In this document: positions 18,512 to 27,601 of the stretch, one piece after another
Position numbering within the stretch: position 1 is the first letter of the stretch
Layout: each line of letters begins with the position of its first letter
Source: Lentisphaeria bacterium UBA4640
GTDB lineage: Bacteria; Verrucomicrobiota; Lentisphaeria; Victivallales; UBA1829
NCBI GenBank assembly: GCA_002405835.1
Contig: DHMO01000045.1
Location: forward strand, 1-64,000
Direction: 5' to 3'
Length of the DNA stretch: 64,000 nt
Position numbers and translations under genes: made by a program
Notes under the pieces: generated by a model
Told to the model about the DNA's origin: nothing
Databases searched by the model: none
The model's input: the letters and a program-made list of their open reading frames with translations, nothing else

Positions 18512-19854
18512 CGCGGAACCTGACAGAGGAAAAGATAGACGATTTTTCCCGGACGGATGATCCGCAGGAGAAAAAGCCGAAATCGGGCGCATACCTGGTC
18601 GGTGTTACGGAGCAGGGTGAGTCGCCGCTTGAGGCGCGCGAACATCTCGATGAACTCCGCGAACTCGTCCGCACTCTCGGATTCGAAATTGTCGGGGAGG
18701 CAATGACGGCAATCCGCGTCCCGAATGCAAAATTCTATCTTGGCTCCGGCAAGGCGGAGGAGGTCTGCAATGCAGCAAAGCAGGCAAACGCCGAACTGAT
18801 TGTTTTCGATACGGAGCTCGGTCCCTCTCAGCAGCGCAATCTGGAGCGTCTGGCGCGTACCAATGCGGTGGACCGCCAGGAGATTATTCTTGACATTTTC
18901 GCCGAACGCGCGCAAACCCGCGAAGCCGTGCTTCAGGTGGAACTTGCACGCTACAAATATTTTCTGCCCCGCCTCACGCGCGCATGGAGTCACCTCTCGC
19001 GTCAGCGCGGCGGTGCAAAGGGAACCCGCGGCGAGGGCGAAAAACAGATTGAAAACGACCGCCGCATGGTCAAATACCGCATCGGGCAGCTCGAAGAGGA
19101 GCTCGCAACCGTCCGCCGTCAGCGTGACGTTCAGCGCAAGGGGCGCATCCGCCGCGCAATGCCGCTCGCCGCGATTGTCGGCTACACCAATGCGGGGAAA
19201 TCTTCGCTTCTGAACACGCTCACCGGAGCGGATGCTCTGGTTGAAAACAAACTTTTCGCCACCCTTGATCCGACGACCCGCAAGCTGGTTCTTCCGAATA
19301 AAAGCGAACTGCTGCTGACCGATACCGTCGGCTTTGTCCGCAAGCTGCCGCATTCGCTGGTCGAAGCGTTCAAATCGACGCTTGAAGAAGCTGTCCTTGC
19401 CGATTTTCTTGTAATGGTTCTGGATATTTCGAGTCCGGATGTGGAGTCGCACTGGCAGACGACGCTTTCGGTCCTGACGGAACTCGGGGCGCAGGACAAG
19501 CCCATGCTGACTGTCTTCAACAAATGTGACCGCCAGAAGGATGCGCTGATCCGGACGCGTCTGCGTTCGCTTGATCCGAACGGCGTGTTCATTTCGTGCC
19601 GCACGGGGGAGGGACTGGATGAGCTGCGGCAGACTCTGACTGCGTACATGAAGAAACGGACGCTGATTGATGATTTGCTGATTCCGCCGGAGCATCCGGA
19701 GATTGTGGCGGCGGTCTATTCCAAGGCGTCGCTTCTGGAAGGAAAATATCAGGATGACGGTTCGTTCCGCTGCACCGTCCGGATTCCGGGCGCGCACAGC
19801 GAGCTCTTTGCGCCGTATTCCTGTTCAAACGTTGAAAATAAAGTGGAGGATTGA
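18508..19854 (+). CDS. hflX: GTPase HflX
   Basis: Ribosome-associated GTPase that splits stalled 70S ribosomes, notably under heat stress. 448 aa. N-terminal HflX domain with GSGKAEEV and ELGPSQQRNLE, then a coiled linker (SRQRGGAKGTRGEGEKQIE), then the G domain: GYTNAGKSSLLN (G1), DTVGFVRKLPHSLVEAF (G3 and following), NKCD (G4). ATGA overlap with pgsA. The coiled-coil gene follows 3 bases after its stop. Confidence 0.94.
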   Translation: MTRNLTEEKIDDFSRTDDPQEKKPKSGAYLVGVTEQGESPLEAREHLDELRELVRTLGFEIVGEAMTAIRVPNAKFYLGSGKAEEVCNAAKQANAELIVFDTELGPSQQRNLERLARTNAVDRQEIILDIFAERAQTREAVLQVELARYKYFLPRLTRAWSHLSRQRGGAKGTRGEGEKQIENDRRMVKYRIGQLEEELATVRRQRDVQRKGRIRRAMPLAAIVGYTNAGKSSLLNTLTGADALVENKLFATLDPTTRKLVLPNKSELLLTDTVGFVRKLPHSLVEAFKSTLEEAVLADFLVMVLDISSPDVESHWQTTLSVLTELGAQDKPMLTVFNKCDRQKDALIRTRLRSLDPNGVFISCRTGEGLDELRQTLTAYMKKRTLIDDLLIPPEHPEIVAAVYSKASLLEGKYQDDGSFRCTVRIPGAHSELFAPYSCSNVENKVED

Positions 19855-19857
19855 AAT

Positions 19858-22800
19858 ATGAAATTGAAACTGATGGCCGCTCTGGCCTTCCTGATGGCGT
19901 TTCCCGCCGCGGAATTCGCATCCGCACAGGGGAATGCTTCCAGCCAGGCGTCGACCGATGTCTGGAGTGTCTGGCGCAAGGGCTTTGAAAACTATGAAAA
20001 AGCGGAAGCCGCGGTTAAGAAAAAAGATTACAAACTTGCTTTGACTCACTACCGCGCTTCGCTGGAAGCGTTCCGCTCAGTCAAACGGAGCAATCCGGAA
20101 TGGAATAAAAGTGTGATCAGCTACCGGATCGACCTCTGTCTGCGCCGGATCCGTGCAACTCAGGAGCTGCGCGACGCCGTCGCCAAAACAGAAAAGCCGA
20201 AAGCCCCGGTTCATGCGGTTCCGAAACGTCCCGCACCTCAGCGTGAAGACTTTGTGACACAGTCTCTGAAGATGCGTGCGCGTCTCGCGGAAACCGAAAA
20301 AGAGCTTGCCGCGCTTAAACGTTCCGTCGATCTCAACAACAAGGCGGCGGAGCAGGTGAAAAATCTGCTGCAGGAGAAAAAAGAGCTCGTGGAAAAGAAC
20401 AACATGCTCTCGCTTCTTCTTGAGGATTCCAAAGAGAAGCTCAAGCGCGCCGACCGCAGTCTCGACCGCGAGCGCCGGATCGCTGAAGAACGCGCAAAAG
20501 TGACGGCTCTCTCCGATAAAATCCGTTCCCTGAATCTGGAAATCAAAACGCTCAAGAGTGAGAAATCGGATGCTTACGAGCGCCGCAATGCCGCGGAATA
20601 TGCGCTGAAGCAGAGCGAGCAGCGTATCGCCGCTCTTACCGCGTCCGTGGAAACCGCGAAGCTGGTTCAGAAGGAAAATCAGCTTCTCCAGAATCAGCTT
20701 GAGGAGATCCGCAAGGACCGTGCGGCGCTGCAGAAGAAACTGGATGCCGCGTCCGCCGAGATTGCCGGACTTAACGCCCAACTCAGCAAAATCCGCGAGG
20801 GCATTGACCTTCCGGAGAATATCCGCCGGATTCAGGACAACGCAAATATTGTCATGAAGGACAATGAGTATCTCCGCACTCTGAATGCGAAGAATATGAA
20901 GGAACTCGAACTTCTCCGCAAGAGTTCCGCTGCACTTTCCGCGGAGCTGGAAAAGGTGACCGCCGAGTATAAAGCCGCTTCCGCCGGACTCAACCGCGCA
21001 TCAACGCAGTCCGCTCAGGCGAACGAACAGCTTGCCCTCCGTGCGAAGGAATCGGAGAACAGCCGGGCTGTGATCGCTCAGCTTCAGCAGGAACGCGATT
21101 CCCTCGAGAATGAACTCACCGCATTCAGTAAACGCTATGAAGCTCTGCTGAAAAACTCCTCCCGCGCGGATTCTCTTTCGGTCGGGCTTGCGGAGAAGGA
21201 AAAGGAACTTCAGGCACTCGCCGCGAAGACCGCCGGACTGGAACAGGCGCTTGCCGGATTGCGCAAGGAGAATGAAACGCTTGTCGGAGCAAACGCCGCA
21301 CTGAGCGCATCCGTCGCCGCGCTTACCGCAAATGCGGAACGCCTTGCTGCGGAGAATGAAAAGCTGAAAGCCAATGCGGAAAATCTGCGAACTCTGCTTG
21401 CGGATTCGCAGGATTTCAAAAAGAAAATGCTCGCTCTCTCTGCGGAAAATGAAAATCTGAAGAAGAATGCCGCGGAGCTTGAAAAGTTCGCGAAGGGACC
21501 CTCCGCGGAATTCGCGCGTCTTCAACGCCGTTCTGCGGAGCTGAAGAAAGAGCTTGACCGCGTGCTGGCGGAACGGGCGGAGCTTCAGAAACTTGTGAAG
21601 GAATCGAAAGCCCTTCCGGAAATCCGGAAGAAATACCAGGATGTGGTTGCGAACAACAACCGTCTTTCCGCGGAGTACGCCAGACTCAAGCAGGAGTTCG
21701 AGCAGTTCAAAGCCTCCGCCGCGAAGGTCAATCAGGCGGGTGTTTCCGCCGCCGCCGTGAATACGGAAAACGCGCAGCTCAAGCGCGAGGCGGAAGCTCT
21801 GCGCGACAAGATTGCCGCTTATGAGCGCAAAATCGAGGTCGGTTCCGCCCTTGCCGCCCGTCTTGCTGCGGAGAATGCGCGGCTGAAACAGAATCCGGAT
21901 GTTTCAGCCAGTGCGGAGTATGCGAAACTCAAAGCGGAATATGACCGCATTCTGCCGAAGTTCGAGGTTCTGGAATCGGATAATGCCGCGCTCCGGAAAT
22001 CGATTTCAGACTACAAAGACCAGTATCAGAAATCCGCCCGTCTTGTTGCGGAAAATGAAAAACTGCGGGAAGAATATACCGCGCTCCGGAAAACCGTTGC
22101 GGACGGCGTGCTCGCCAGACAGCTCAAGGAGCTGGACGCAGAGAACAAAAATCTGCGCGCCGAAGTGCAGGGCCTGCGCGGAAGCGTGGAGCGTCTGCTG
22201 AAGGTCGCGGAGAATCCCGCCGCCTCAAAGGAACACCTCAAACGCGCCGTCGATGAAAATTCCGCTCTCAAAACGGAAGTTGTCAAACAGAGACAGCAGC
22301 TGGAATCTCTGAATGTGAAACTTGCGGAGAACGAAAAACGCCGCAAAGAGAACGACGCCCGTCTTGCCGCTCTGCTGACGACCGCGCGCACGGCGCAGGA
22401 GTTTCTCAAACAGCGGGAAGCCGAGATCCGGAAACTCACAATTCAGATAGATACTCTGAAGAAGGCGAACCCGGCTTCCGCTTCCGAACTCGTCGCGGAG
22501 GTCACCGCGCTGAAGGAGGGAAAAGCGCAGTTTGAATCCGCGATTCTCAATCTGAATGCGGTCCGCCGGAAACTCGAATCGGAAAACGCCGCGCTGAAAC
22601 GGGATTTGGAACTTGTCCGCCGCGAAGCCGATTCTCTGAAGAAGACTTTGGAGCGTCCCAAGCCGCAGGGCGAACTGGAACGCCGCAACCTCGAACTTGT
22701 GGAAGCGGTTTCCAAGTATGAAAAGCTCTATGCGCAGACCTCGAAGGAGCGCAACGATTTCTCCGCCCGCATCAAAACGCTGGACAAGGAGATTGCCGAC

Positions 22801-23529
22801 GCCAAAGAACAGCTTGCAAAATCCGCCGTCTCCGCCGAGCAGATGCGCAAGGAGCTGAAGCAGTGGACGGATGACCCGATTGCCATGAACGAGCAGTCCG
22901 TTTACAAGAAGAATCTGGCACTGGATCAGATCGTCGGCGAAAACGGTTCGCTGCGCCGCGAGATCGCGCGCCTGCAGGCGGAGCTTACAGACTCCAGAGA
23001 TGCGCTGAACAGGAGCCGGGCCAAGATGATCGCCATGGAAAAACGTTTCCAGAAGGTGCTCTTCTCCATGAATGAATACAAGAAAGCAAATCCGGGCGCG
23101 GTTCTGCAGATTGACAGCGCCAAACAGGCGGAGCTTGACGCCGAAGAGGCGAAACTGAAAAAGCACCGTGAGATAGCGGAAAAGGTCCGCGCGCGCAAAG
23201 AGCAGGCGAAGAAAACCGCTTCCGCTCCAGCCGCCGCTGCCGCCGCTCCGGTGAAACGCGATCCCTCCAAACCTGCGGATGAGCAGAAATTCACCTCGTC
23301 TATGAGAGTCGCGGCGAAGGCTGAGAAGGAGAACAACTCTGCAGTCGCTCTGATGAACTACTGGCGCGCGGTCGATGCGTGGCCGGAGAGCGTCGAAGCC
23401 TACGCCGGACTTGTCCGCGTCTATTTGGTGCGCGGCGACAAGGCAAGTGCGCAGAAGGCGTATGAAACAGCAAGAAAGTATGGATTCAAGGAATCCAAAG
23501 AACTCGAAAAGAAACTTTACGGAGAATAA
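19858..23529 (+). CDS. Very large exported coiled-coil protein with terminal TPR-like repeats
   Basis: 1,223 aa. A signal peptide (KLKLMAALAFLMAFPA, cleavage near ASAQ at residue 24) is followed by a helical repeat unit (about 40-80), then about 1,000 residues of almost uninterrupted heptad-rich coiled coil. The C-terminal 90 residues again look like two TPRs (SAVALMNYWRAVDAWPESVE and KASAQKAYETARKYG), separated from the coil by an alanine/proline linker. No transmembrane anchor, lipobox or enzyme motif was seen. Such a protein could span tens of nanometres in the periplasm. Placed 3 bases after hflX and just before ybaB. No known family recognised. Confidence 0.85.
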   Translation: MKLKLMAALAFLMAFPAAEFASAQGNASSQASTDVWSVWRKGFENYEKAEAAVKKKDYKLALTHYRASLEAFRSVKRSNPEWNKSVISYRIDLCLRRIRATQELRDAVAKTEKPKAPVHAVPKRPAPQREDFVTQSLKMRARLAETEKELAALKRSVDLNNKAAEQVKNLLQEKKELVEKNNMLSLLLEDSKEKLKRADRSLDRERRIAEERAKVTALSDKIRSLNLEIKTLKSEKSDAYERRNAAEYALKQSEQRIAALTASVETAKLVQKENQLLQNQLEEIRKDRAALQKKLDAASAEIAGLNAQLSKIREGIDLPENIRRIQDNANIVMKDNEYLRTLNAKNMKELELLRKSSAALSAELEKVTAEYKAASAGLNRASTQSAQANEQLALRAKESENSRAVIAQLQQERDSLENELTAFSKRYEALLKNSSRADSLSVGLAEKEKELQALAAKTAGLEQALAGLRKENETLVGANAALSASVAALTANAERLAAENEKLKANAENLRTLLADSQDFKKKMLALSAENENLKKNAAELEKFAKGPSAEFARLQRRSAELKKELDRVLAERAELQKLVKESKALPEIRKKYQDVVANNNRLSAEYARLKQEFEQFKASAAKVNQAGVSAAAVNTENAQLKREAEALRDKIAAYERKIEVGSALAARLAAENARLKQNPDVSASAEYAKLKAEYDRILPKFEVLESDNAALRKSISDYKDQYQKSARLVAENEKLREEYTALRKTVADGVLARQLKELDAENKNLRAEVQGLRGSVERLLKVAENPAASKEHLKRAVDENSALKTEVVKQRQQLESLNVKLAENEKRRKENDARLAALLTTARTAQEFLKQREAEIRKLTIQIDTLKKANPASASELVAEVTALKEGKAQFESAILNLNAVRRKLESENAALKRDLELVRREADSLKKTLERPKPQGELERRNLELVEAVSKYEKLYAQTSKERNDFSARIKTLDKEIADAKEQLAKSAVSAEQMRKELKQWTDDPIAMNEQSVYKKNLALDQIVGENGSLRREIARLQAELTDSRDALNRSRAKMIAMEKRFQKVLFSMNEYKKANPGAVLQIDSAKQAELDAEEAKLKKHREIAEKVRARKEQAKKTASAPAAAAAAPVKRDPSKPADEQKFTSSMRVAAKAEKENNSAVALMNYWRAVDAWPESVEAYAGLVRVYLVRGDKASAQKAYETARKYGFKESKELEKKLYGE

Positions 23530-23532
23530 GAA

Positions 23533-23871
23533 ATGTCAATGTTCGGATCACTCGGAGAGATGGCGAATCTGATGAAGAATTTCGGTCAGATTCAGAATAA
23601 CATGAAAAAGATGCAGCAGGAACTCGCCTCGGTTGAAGTGCGCGGCACCTCGTATTCCAACATCGCGGAAGTCGTGATGTCCGGCGATATGATTGTCAAA
23701 AGCGTGAAGATCGATCCCGCGGCGCTTGCTGTTCAGAACCGCGAACTGGTTGAAAACGCCGTCAAGGAGGCGATCGCCTCTGCGCTTCAGCAGGTGAAAA
23801 TGGAAGGCGCAAAGCGTCTTTCCGATGCTACGGGCGGACTCAACATTCCCGGTCTGACGCCCGGAGCCTGA
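23533..23871 (+). CDS. ybaB: YbaB/EbfC nucleoid-associated protein
   Basis: 112 aa, the family size. A small dimeric DNA-binding protein with tweezer-like helices. Recognisable by MFGSLGEMANLMKNFGQIQ, MKKMQQEL, and the core VVMSGDMIVKSVKIDP followed by VKEAIASALQQVK. It precedes recR with 4 bases between, the near-universal ybaB-recR pair. dnaX, often the third member, is absent here. Confidence 0.92.
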   Translation: MSMFGSLGEMANLMKNFGQIQNNMKKMQQELASVEVRGTSYSNIAEVVMSGDMIVKSVKIDPAALAVQNRELVENAVKEAIASALQQVKMEGAKRLSDATGGLNIPGLTPGA

Positions 23872-23875
23872 CGCG

Positions 23876-24490
23876 ATGTCTTCCGCCGCATACCCCGATG
23901 CTCTTCTGGAGCTGATGGAACTGCTGCGCGGTCTGCCTGGAGTCGGCCGCCGCAGCGCGGAACGGATGGCGCTTCAGCTTTACAGTTGGGAGCCGGACCG
24001 TCTTTCCGCGCTTGCGGATTCGCTGGCGACCCTGCATGACCGGGTTGGAGTCTGCCCCGAATGCGGCGCCATGTCGTCCGGCTCGGGGGAGCTCTGCGGA
24101 ATCTGTTCTTCGCCATTGCGCGACGCCGCGCAAATCTGCGTGGTGGAAGACTTTCCGCAGATGCGTTCCATCGAAGCGGGCGGTGTTTACAAGGGGCGCT
24201 ATCACATCCTCGGAGGCACACTTGCTCCGCTGGAGGGAAGACTTGCCGATTCGCTCTCCATTGATCCTCTGCTGAAGCGGATCGATGCGGGTGGAGTACG
24301 GGAGGTCATCCTCGCCCTAAGTCCCGACGTTGAAGGACAGGCGACGTCGATCTATCTGGCCAATTTGCTGAAGGACAGACCGGTCCGCATCAGCCGTCCC
24401 GCACAGGGGCTTCCCGCCGGGGCGGACCTCAGTTATGCCGACCCCGCAACGGTTGCCGCCGCGCTGAACGGACGGACGGTTTTTGACTGA
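23876..24490 (+). CDS. recR: Recombination mediator RecR
   Basis: Works with RecO (and RecF) to load RecA at single-strand gaps. 204 aa. N-terminal helix-hairpin-helix (LPGVGRRSAERMALQL), a four-cysteine zinc finger (CPECGAM and CGICSSP, Cys at about 60-78), a Toprim domain with VVEDFPQMRSIE and ALSPDVEGQATSIYL, and a C-terminal Walker-B-like region. The Toprim motif departs slightly from the usual ATNPTVEGEATA, with Ser and Asp in place of Asn and Thr. Confidence 0.94.
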   Translation: MSSAAYPDALLELMELLRGLPGVGRRSAERMALQLYSWEPDRLSALADSLATLHDRVGVCPECGAMSSGSGELCGICSSPLRDAAQICVVEDFPQMRSIEAGGVYKGRYHILGGTLAPLEGRLADSLSIDPLLKRIDAGGVREVILALSPDVEGQATSIYLANLLKDRPVRISRPAQGLPAGADLSYADPATVAAALNGRTVFD

Positions 24491-24492
24491 TT

Positions 24493-25143
24493 ATGACCTA
24501 TCATTATTATTTTGCTGGCGCGCTGTTCTGCCACAAGGAACTCATTGGAAATCATCTTCTTGCGGAGGCGATCCGCGACCGTTCCGGCGGAGAGTTCACG
24601 GCGAATCTTCCGCAGAAGGAAGAGAATCAGCTGCGTCCGAGTCCGCTGGAAATACGTGACAATGATTTCCGTCTCCTGCTGGAATCCCAGCTTGCTCTCT
24701 TCAATTTTGACGGGACGGAACTGGATTCCGGAACGGTGGTGGAGTTCATGGCCGCACGCTTTCTCCAGATTCCCTGTGTGCTGTTCCGCACGGATTTCCG
24801 TTCCGCCGGGGACCAGAACGCGGATGGCGAGGCTTGGAATCTCATGTGTTCCGGCTATCCGCGGACAAAGGTTCGTTTTGTCGGCGCGATGGAAAGCTAT
24901 CAGCGAGTGTTCCGTGCTTCGGACAGCACCGCAGAGGCTTTGAAAAACTACTATGGAGAGCTTGCGGACGGCTTGATTTCCGATTTCCGCGAACTCCTCG
25001 CCATGCCTTCACCGTTTGCATCGGAGGATGAGGCGCTTGCCGCCTACCATTACTTCCTGACGGTCTGCGGAGGTTCTCTTCCGGCAAAGTTCGGGGAAGA
25101 GCGGCTACGTTCGATTATTGCCCGTCGCTGTCTTTTTTCGTAA
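24493..25143 (+). CDS. Nucleoside 2-deoxyribosyltransferase-like protein
   Basis: 216 aa. The opening YHYYFAGALFCHKELIGNHLLAEAI and the block LLLESQLALFNFDGTELDSGTVVEFMAARFLQIPCVLFRTDFR match the Rossmann-like nucleoside 2-deoxyribosyltransferase family, including the FAG/FDG and D-x-GT-x2-E pattern of the active site. These enzymes swap bases on deoxyribonucleosides for salvage; some family members instead bind nucleotides in defence or signalling. Starts 3 bases after recR, so it is cotranscribed with a repair gene. Its last 29 bases overlap the convergent transglutaminase gene. Confidence 0.7.
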   Translation: MTYHYYFAGALFCHKELIGNHLLAEAIRDRSGGEFTANLPQKEENQLRPSPLEIRDNDFRLLLESQLALFNFDGTELDSGTVVEFMAARFLQIPCVLFRTDFRSAGDQNADGEAWNLMCSGYPRTKVRFVGAMESYQRVFRASDSTAEALKNYYGELADGLISDFRELLAMPSPFASEDEALAAYHYFLTVCGGSLPAKFGEERLRSIIARRCLFS

Positions 25144-27601
25144 GCTCGGCCAGCAGAGTCCGGATATGCGCTTCCGTATTTTCCGGACTGAACTCTTCCG
25201 GGATTGTCCCTCCGTATTCGACCTGGTAAAACCAGCCGAAGATTTCTCCCGCCGCCCATGCGAGACGCGGGCTGACGGGTTCCAGCGAGAGCGCGTAATC
25301 CATCAGTTCCAGATTGCGCACCCTCGGCAGTCCCGCGCTTTTCAGAAGAAAACGTGTTCCTTTATAAAGTGCGCGGACCTGCAGATCAGGGGAGAGATCT
25401 GCATTTTGTGCTTCGGCAAAGCTGAGCATTGCTTTTCTCCTAAGCCGTCTCCGCAGCAATGCGGAAATGGAGATTTTCAGCAGAATTCCGACCGGGATGA
25501 GAAGCAGAAGCCAGAGGTACGGCAGCAGGGTTCCGCTCCGCGCCAGCGTTTTCGCCTGGCGGATTCCCTGCTGCAGACTGGTTTTCGTGCTGTTCAGAAA
25601 ACTGCGGACTGCTGAAGCGAGCGTCTGTTTTCCCTTCGCTTTGGCTTCGGCGTCTTTGAGAGCCTGTCTGACAAGAGCATCGGCAACCGCGTTTTCGATG
25701 CTGCCTAGCATGGAGTCTTTGCTCATCTGTTCGGCATAAATCTTTTTCGCCAGCCCCTGTACTTCTTCCGCGAGTTCGGGCGGTTTGATTTTCCATTCGT
25801 CCCCGAAGGGATCGCGGAGGGTGCCGATTCCGGTCGGCGTTGTGCGGGAAATGATGTTCTGCGGAGGGGTTGCGTCAAACGTCAGCCAGCCGTGACCCTC
25901 GATGAATATCTGCGTCCATGCGTGTGCGTGGTATTCATAGACTTCAAACTGACTGGTGAGCGTGTTATAGTTCCCCGGAGAGAATCCGGTTGCGATCCGC
26001 GAGGGAATGCCGGCGATGCGCGCCATGACGGCTAGCGTGGTCGCAAAGTATTCGCAGTGTCCGGATTTGAGTTCAAAAATAAAATAATCCGCGGTCTCTT
26101 TGCCTCTGGGAAGCGGGGCGGCGTTCAGTTTATACGGGAAATTTTTCCGCAGATAGTCGCGGAGAGCGAGCGCTTTTTCGTAATCGGTTGTCTTGTCCCT
26201 GGTGAGTTCTTCAACCAGGGCAGTCAGACGTTTTGAAATTTTGTATTTCGGCAAGGCGCGGTAGATATATTTCGGAGCACGCTCCAGCCAGTAGATTGTA
26301 TATTTCCTGCCGGACGGACGGTGCGGGAGAACCGGCGTCTCGTTTTGCGGCAGAAAGACGCGGACCATTGCATTGTAGCGGAACGGAAGAGCCGGGTAAT
26401 TGTTCTTGTCGGGAAGCTCTGCTGTGAAAATCTCCTTGCGCAGAACGTACAGCGGCTTGTCAGTACGGGTGAAATAGATGGGGAGGTAAGGTGCAAAGAG
26501 ACGCGGTGTAATCCACTTCCGCATGGTATAGGAAATCTGAACTTCGGAGCTGACCGGCTCCTGCTCGTCGGCATGAAGTCGGCGTGCGCCTTTGTGTCTT
26601 TCTGACAGATGGAAGGTCCATGCCGTGCCGTTGTACTGATTGTAGATGCGTGCGATATGGTAGAGTTTGAACGGTGTTTTGACCGTGAAGAGCAGATCTT
26701 TCCCCTGCATTGCAGCAGCACCGCCGCCGTTTGCGTTCGAGTTCGTCGAAAACGAGTTCTTGATCTCCAGCGGCGTTCCGGATTCGGAACTGATCGTTTT
26801 CGGCTCAAAATTATTGTTGATGATCTCTGCGTCCGCTTTGAATTTGGTCTCTTTCTTTTCATTGTGCAGCCATTTCTGCATGGAGAGCGGAACAAAGGAA
26901 TCCTTGTCGGTGAAGAAGGAAACTTCAAATGCTCCTTCGGTGCTGTTCGGCAGTTTCGGCAGGAGCAGGAAGACGACGGCTGCGGAGAAGAGCGCAAGCA
27001 GTATGTGAATTACATAGAAAATCCAGGTCCGTTTCAGCCGCCGCTCCGCCGGTTTGATGGCGGCGTCGCCGGAAAGCGAGACGGAGCGTCCCGCGTAGAA
27101 GAGTATCAGGATGCAGACTGTCGCTCCGGCGAAAAGTCCGAGGAAGAACACGCGCGGCAGCAGCGCCCCGTAAAGCAGGAGAAACGCGCTGATGATGAAG
27201 AGGAACGCGCAGTCGCGGGCGCGTCTTCCCATGAGGAACGTGAGTCCGGCGATCCCGACGAGTTCCAGACAGACCTTGTCCGCAAGTTCTCCGGTCCGGA
27301 AGCGGTAATACGCCCAAAGCAATGCGCCGCAGATGAGAACGAGCTGAAGCACAAAACGTTTGTTCATTGAAAATTTTGAATACGGAATCCATGCAATGAA
27401 CGAGATCGGCGCGATGAGCGCGAGAATCAGAATCGAGATGTACGGATGACAGTGCTGCCAGAGCACCGAAAACGCCGCGATCGCATAGAGCACGCAGAAG
27501 AAAACGTGCATGGGGGCGCGTTCGGGAACGGTCCGCATGTGGGAGCGGTCGATGATCCGCGCGGCGCGTTTTTTCCGCAGATTCCGGAGGAAGTTCAGCA
27601 T
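25115..27601 (-). CDS. TgpA-type membrane transglutaminase-like protein
   Basis: 828 aa. Seven or so N-terminal hydrophobic helices (DUF3488), a long extracytoplasmic region, a transglutaminase core with the triad Cys (about 516, SGHCEYFAT), His (about 561, YEYHAHAW) and Asp (about 576, LTFDATPP), then another helix around residue 690 and a DUF4129-like cytoplasmic tail. Homologues such as Pseudomonas TgpA are envelope proteins linked to growth. It is third in the MoxR-DUF58-TgpA module and overlaps the DUF58 gene by 7 bases. It may cross-link or cleave envelope proteins. Confidence 0.9.
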   Translation of the reverse strand: MLNFLRNLRKKRAARIIDRSHMRTVPERAPMHVFFCVLYAIAAFSVLWQHCHPYISILILALIAPISFIAWIPYSKFSMNKRFVLQLVLICGALLWAYYRFRTGELADKVCLELVGIAGLTFLMGRRARDCAFLFIISAFLLLYGALLPRVFFLGLFAGATVCILILFYAGRSVSLSGDAAIKPAERRLKRTWIFYVIHILLALFSAAVVFLLLPKLPNSTEGAFEVSFFTDKDSFVPLSMQKWLHNEKKETKFKADAEIINNNFEPKTISSESGTPLEIKNSFSTNSNANGGGAAAMQGKDLLFTVKTPFKLYHIARIYNQYNGTAWTFHLSERHKGARRLHADEQEPVSSEVQISYTMRKWITPRLFAPYLPIYFTRTDKPLYVLRKEIFTAELPDKNNYPALPFRYNAMVRVFLPQNETPVLPHRPSGRKYTIYWLERAPKYIYRALPKYKISKRLTALVEELTRDKTTDYEKALALRDYLRKNFPYKLNAAPLPRGKETADYFIFELKSGHCEYFATTLAVMARIAGIPSRIATGFSPGNYNTLTSQFEVYEYHAHAWTQIFIEGHGWLTFDATPPQNIISRTTPTGIGTLRDPFGDEWKIKPPELAEEVQGLAKKIYAEQMSKDSMLGSIENAVADALVRQALKDAEAKAKGKQTLASAVRSFLNSTKTSLQQGIRQAKTLARSGTLLPYLWLLLLIPVGILLKISISALLRRRLRRKAMLSFAEAQNADLSPDLQVRALYKGTRFLLKSAGLPRVRNLELMDYALSLEPVSPRLAWAAGEIFGWFYQVEYGGTIPEEFSPENTEAHIRTLLAELTKKDSDGQ

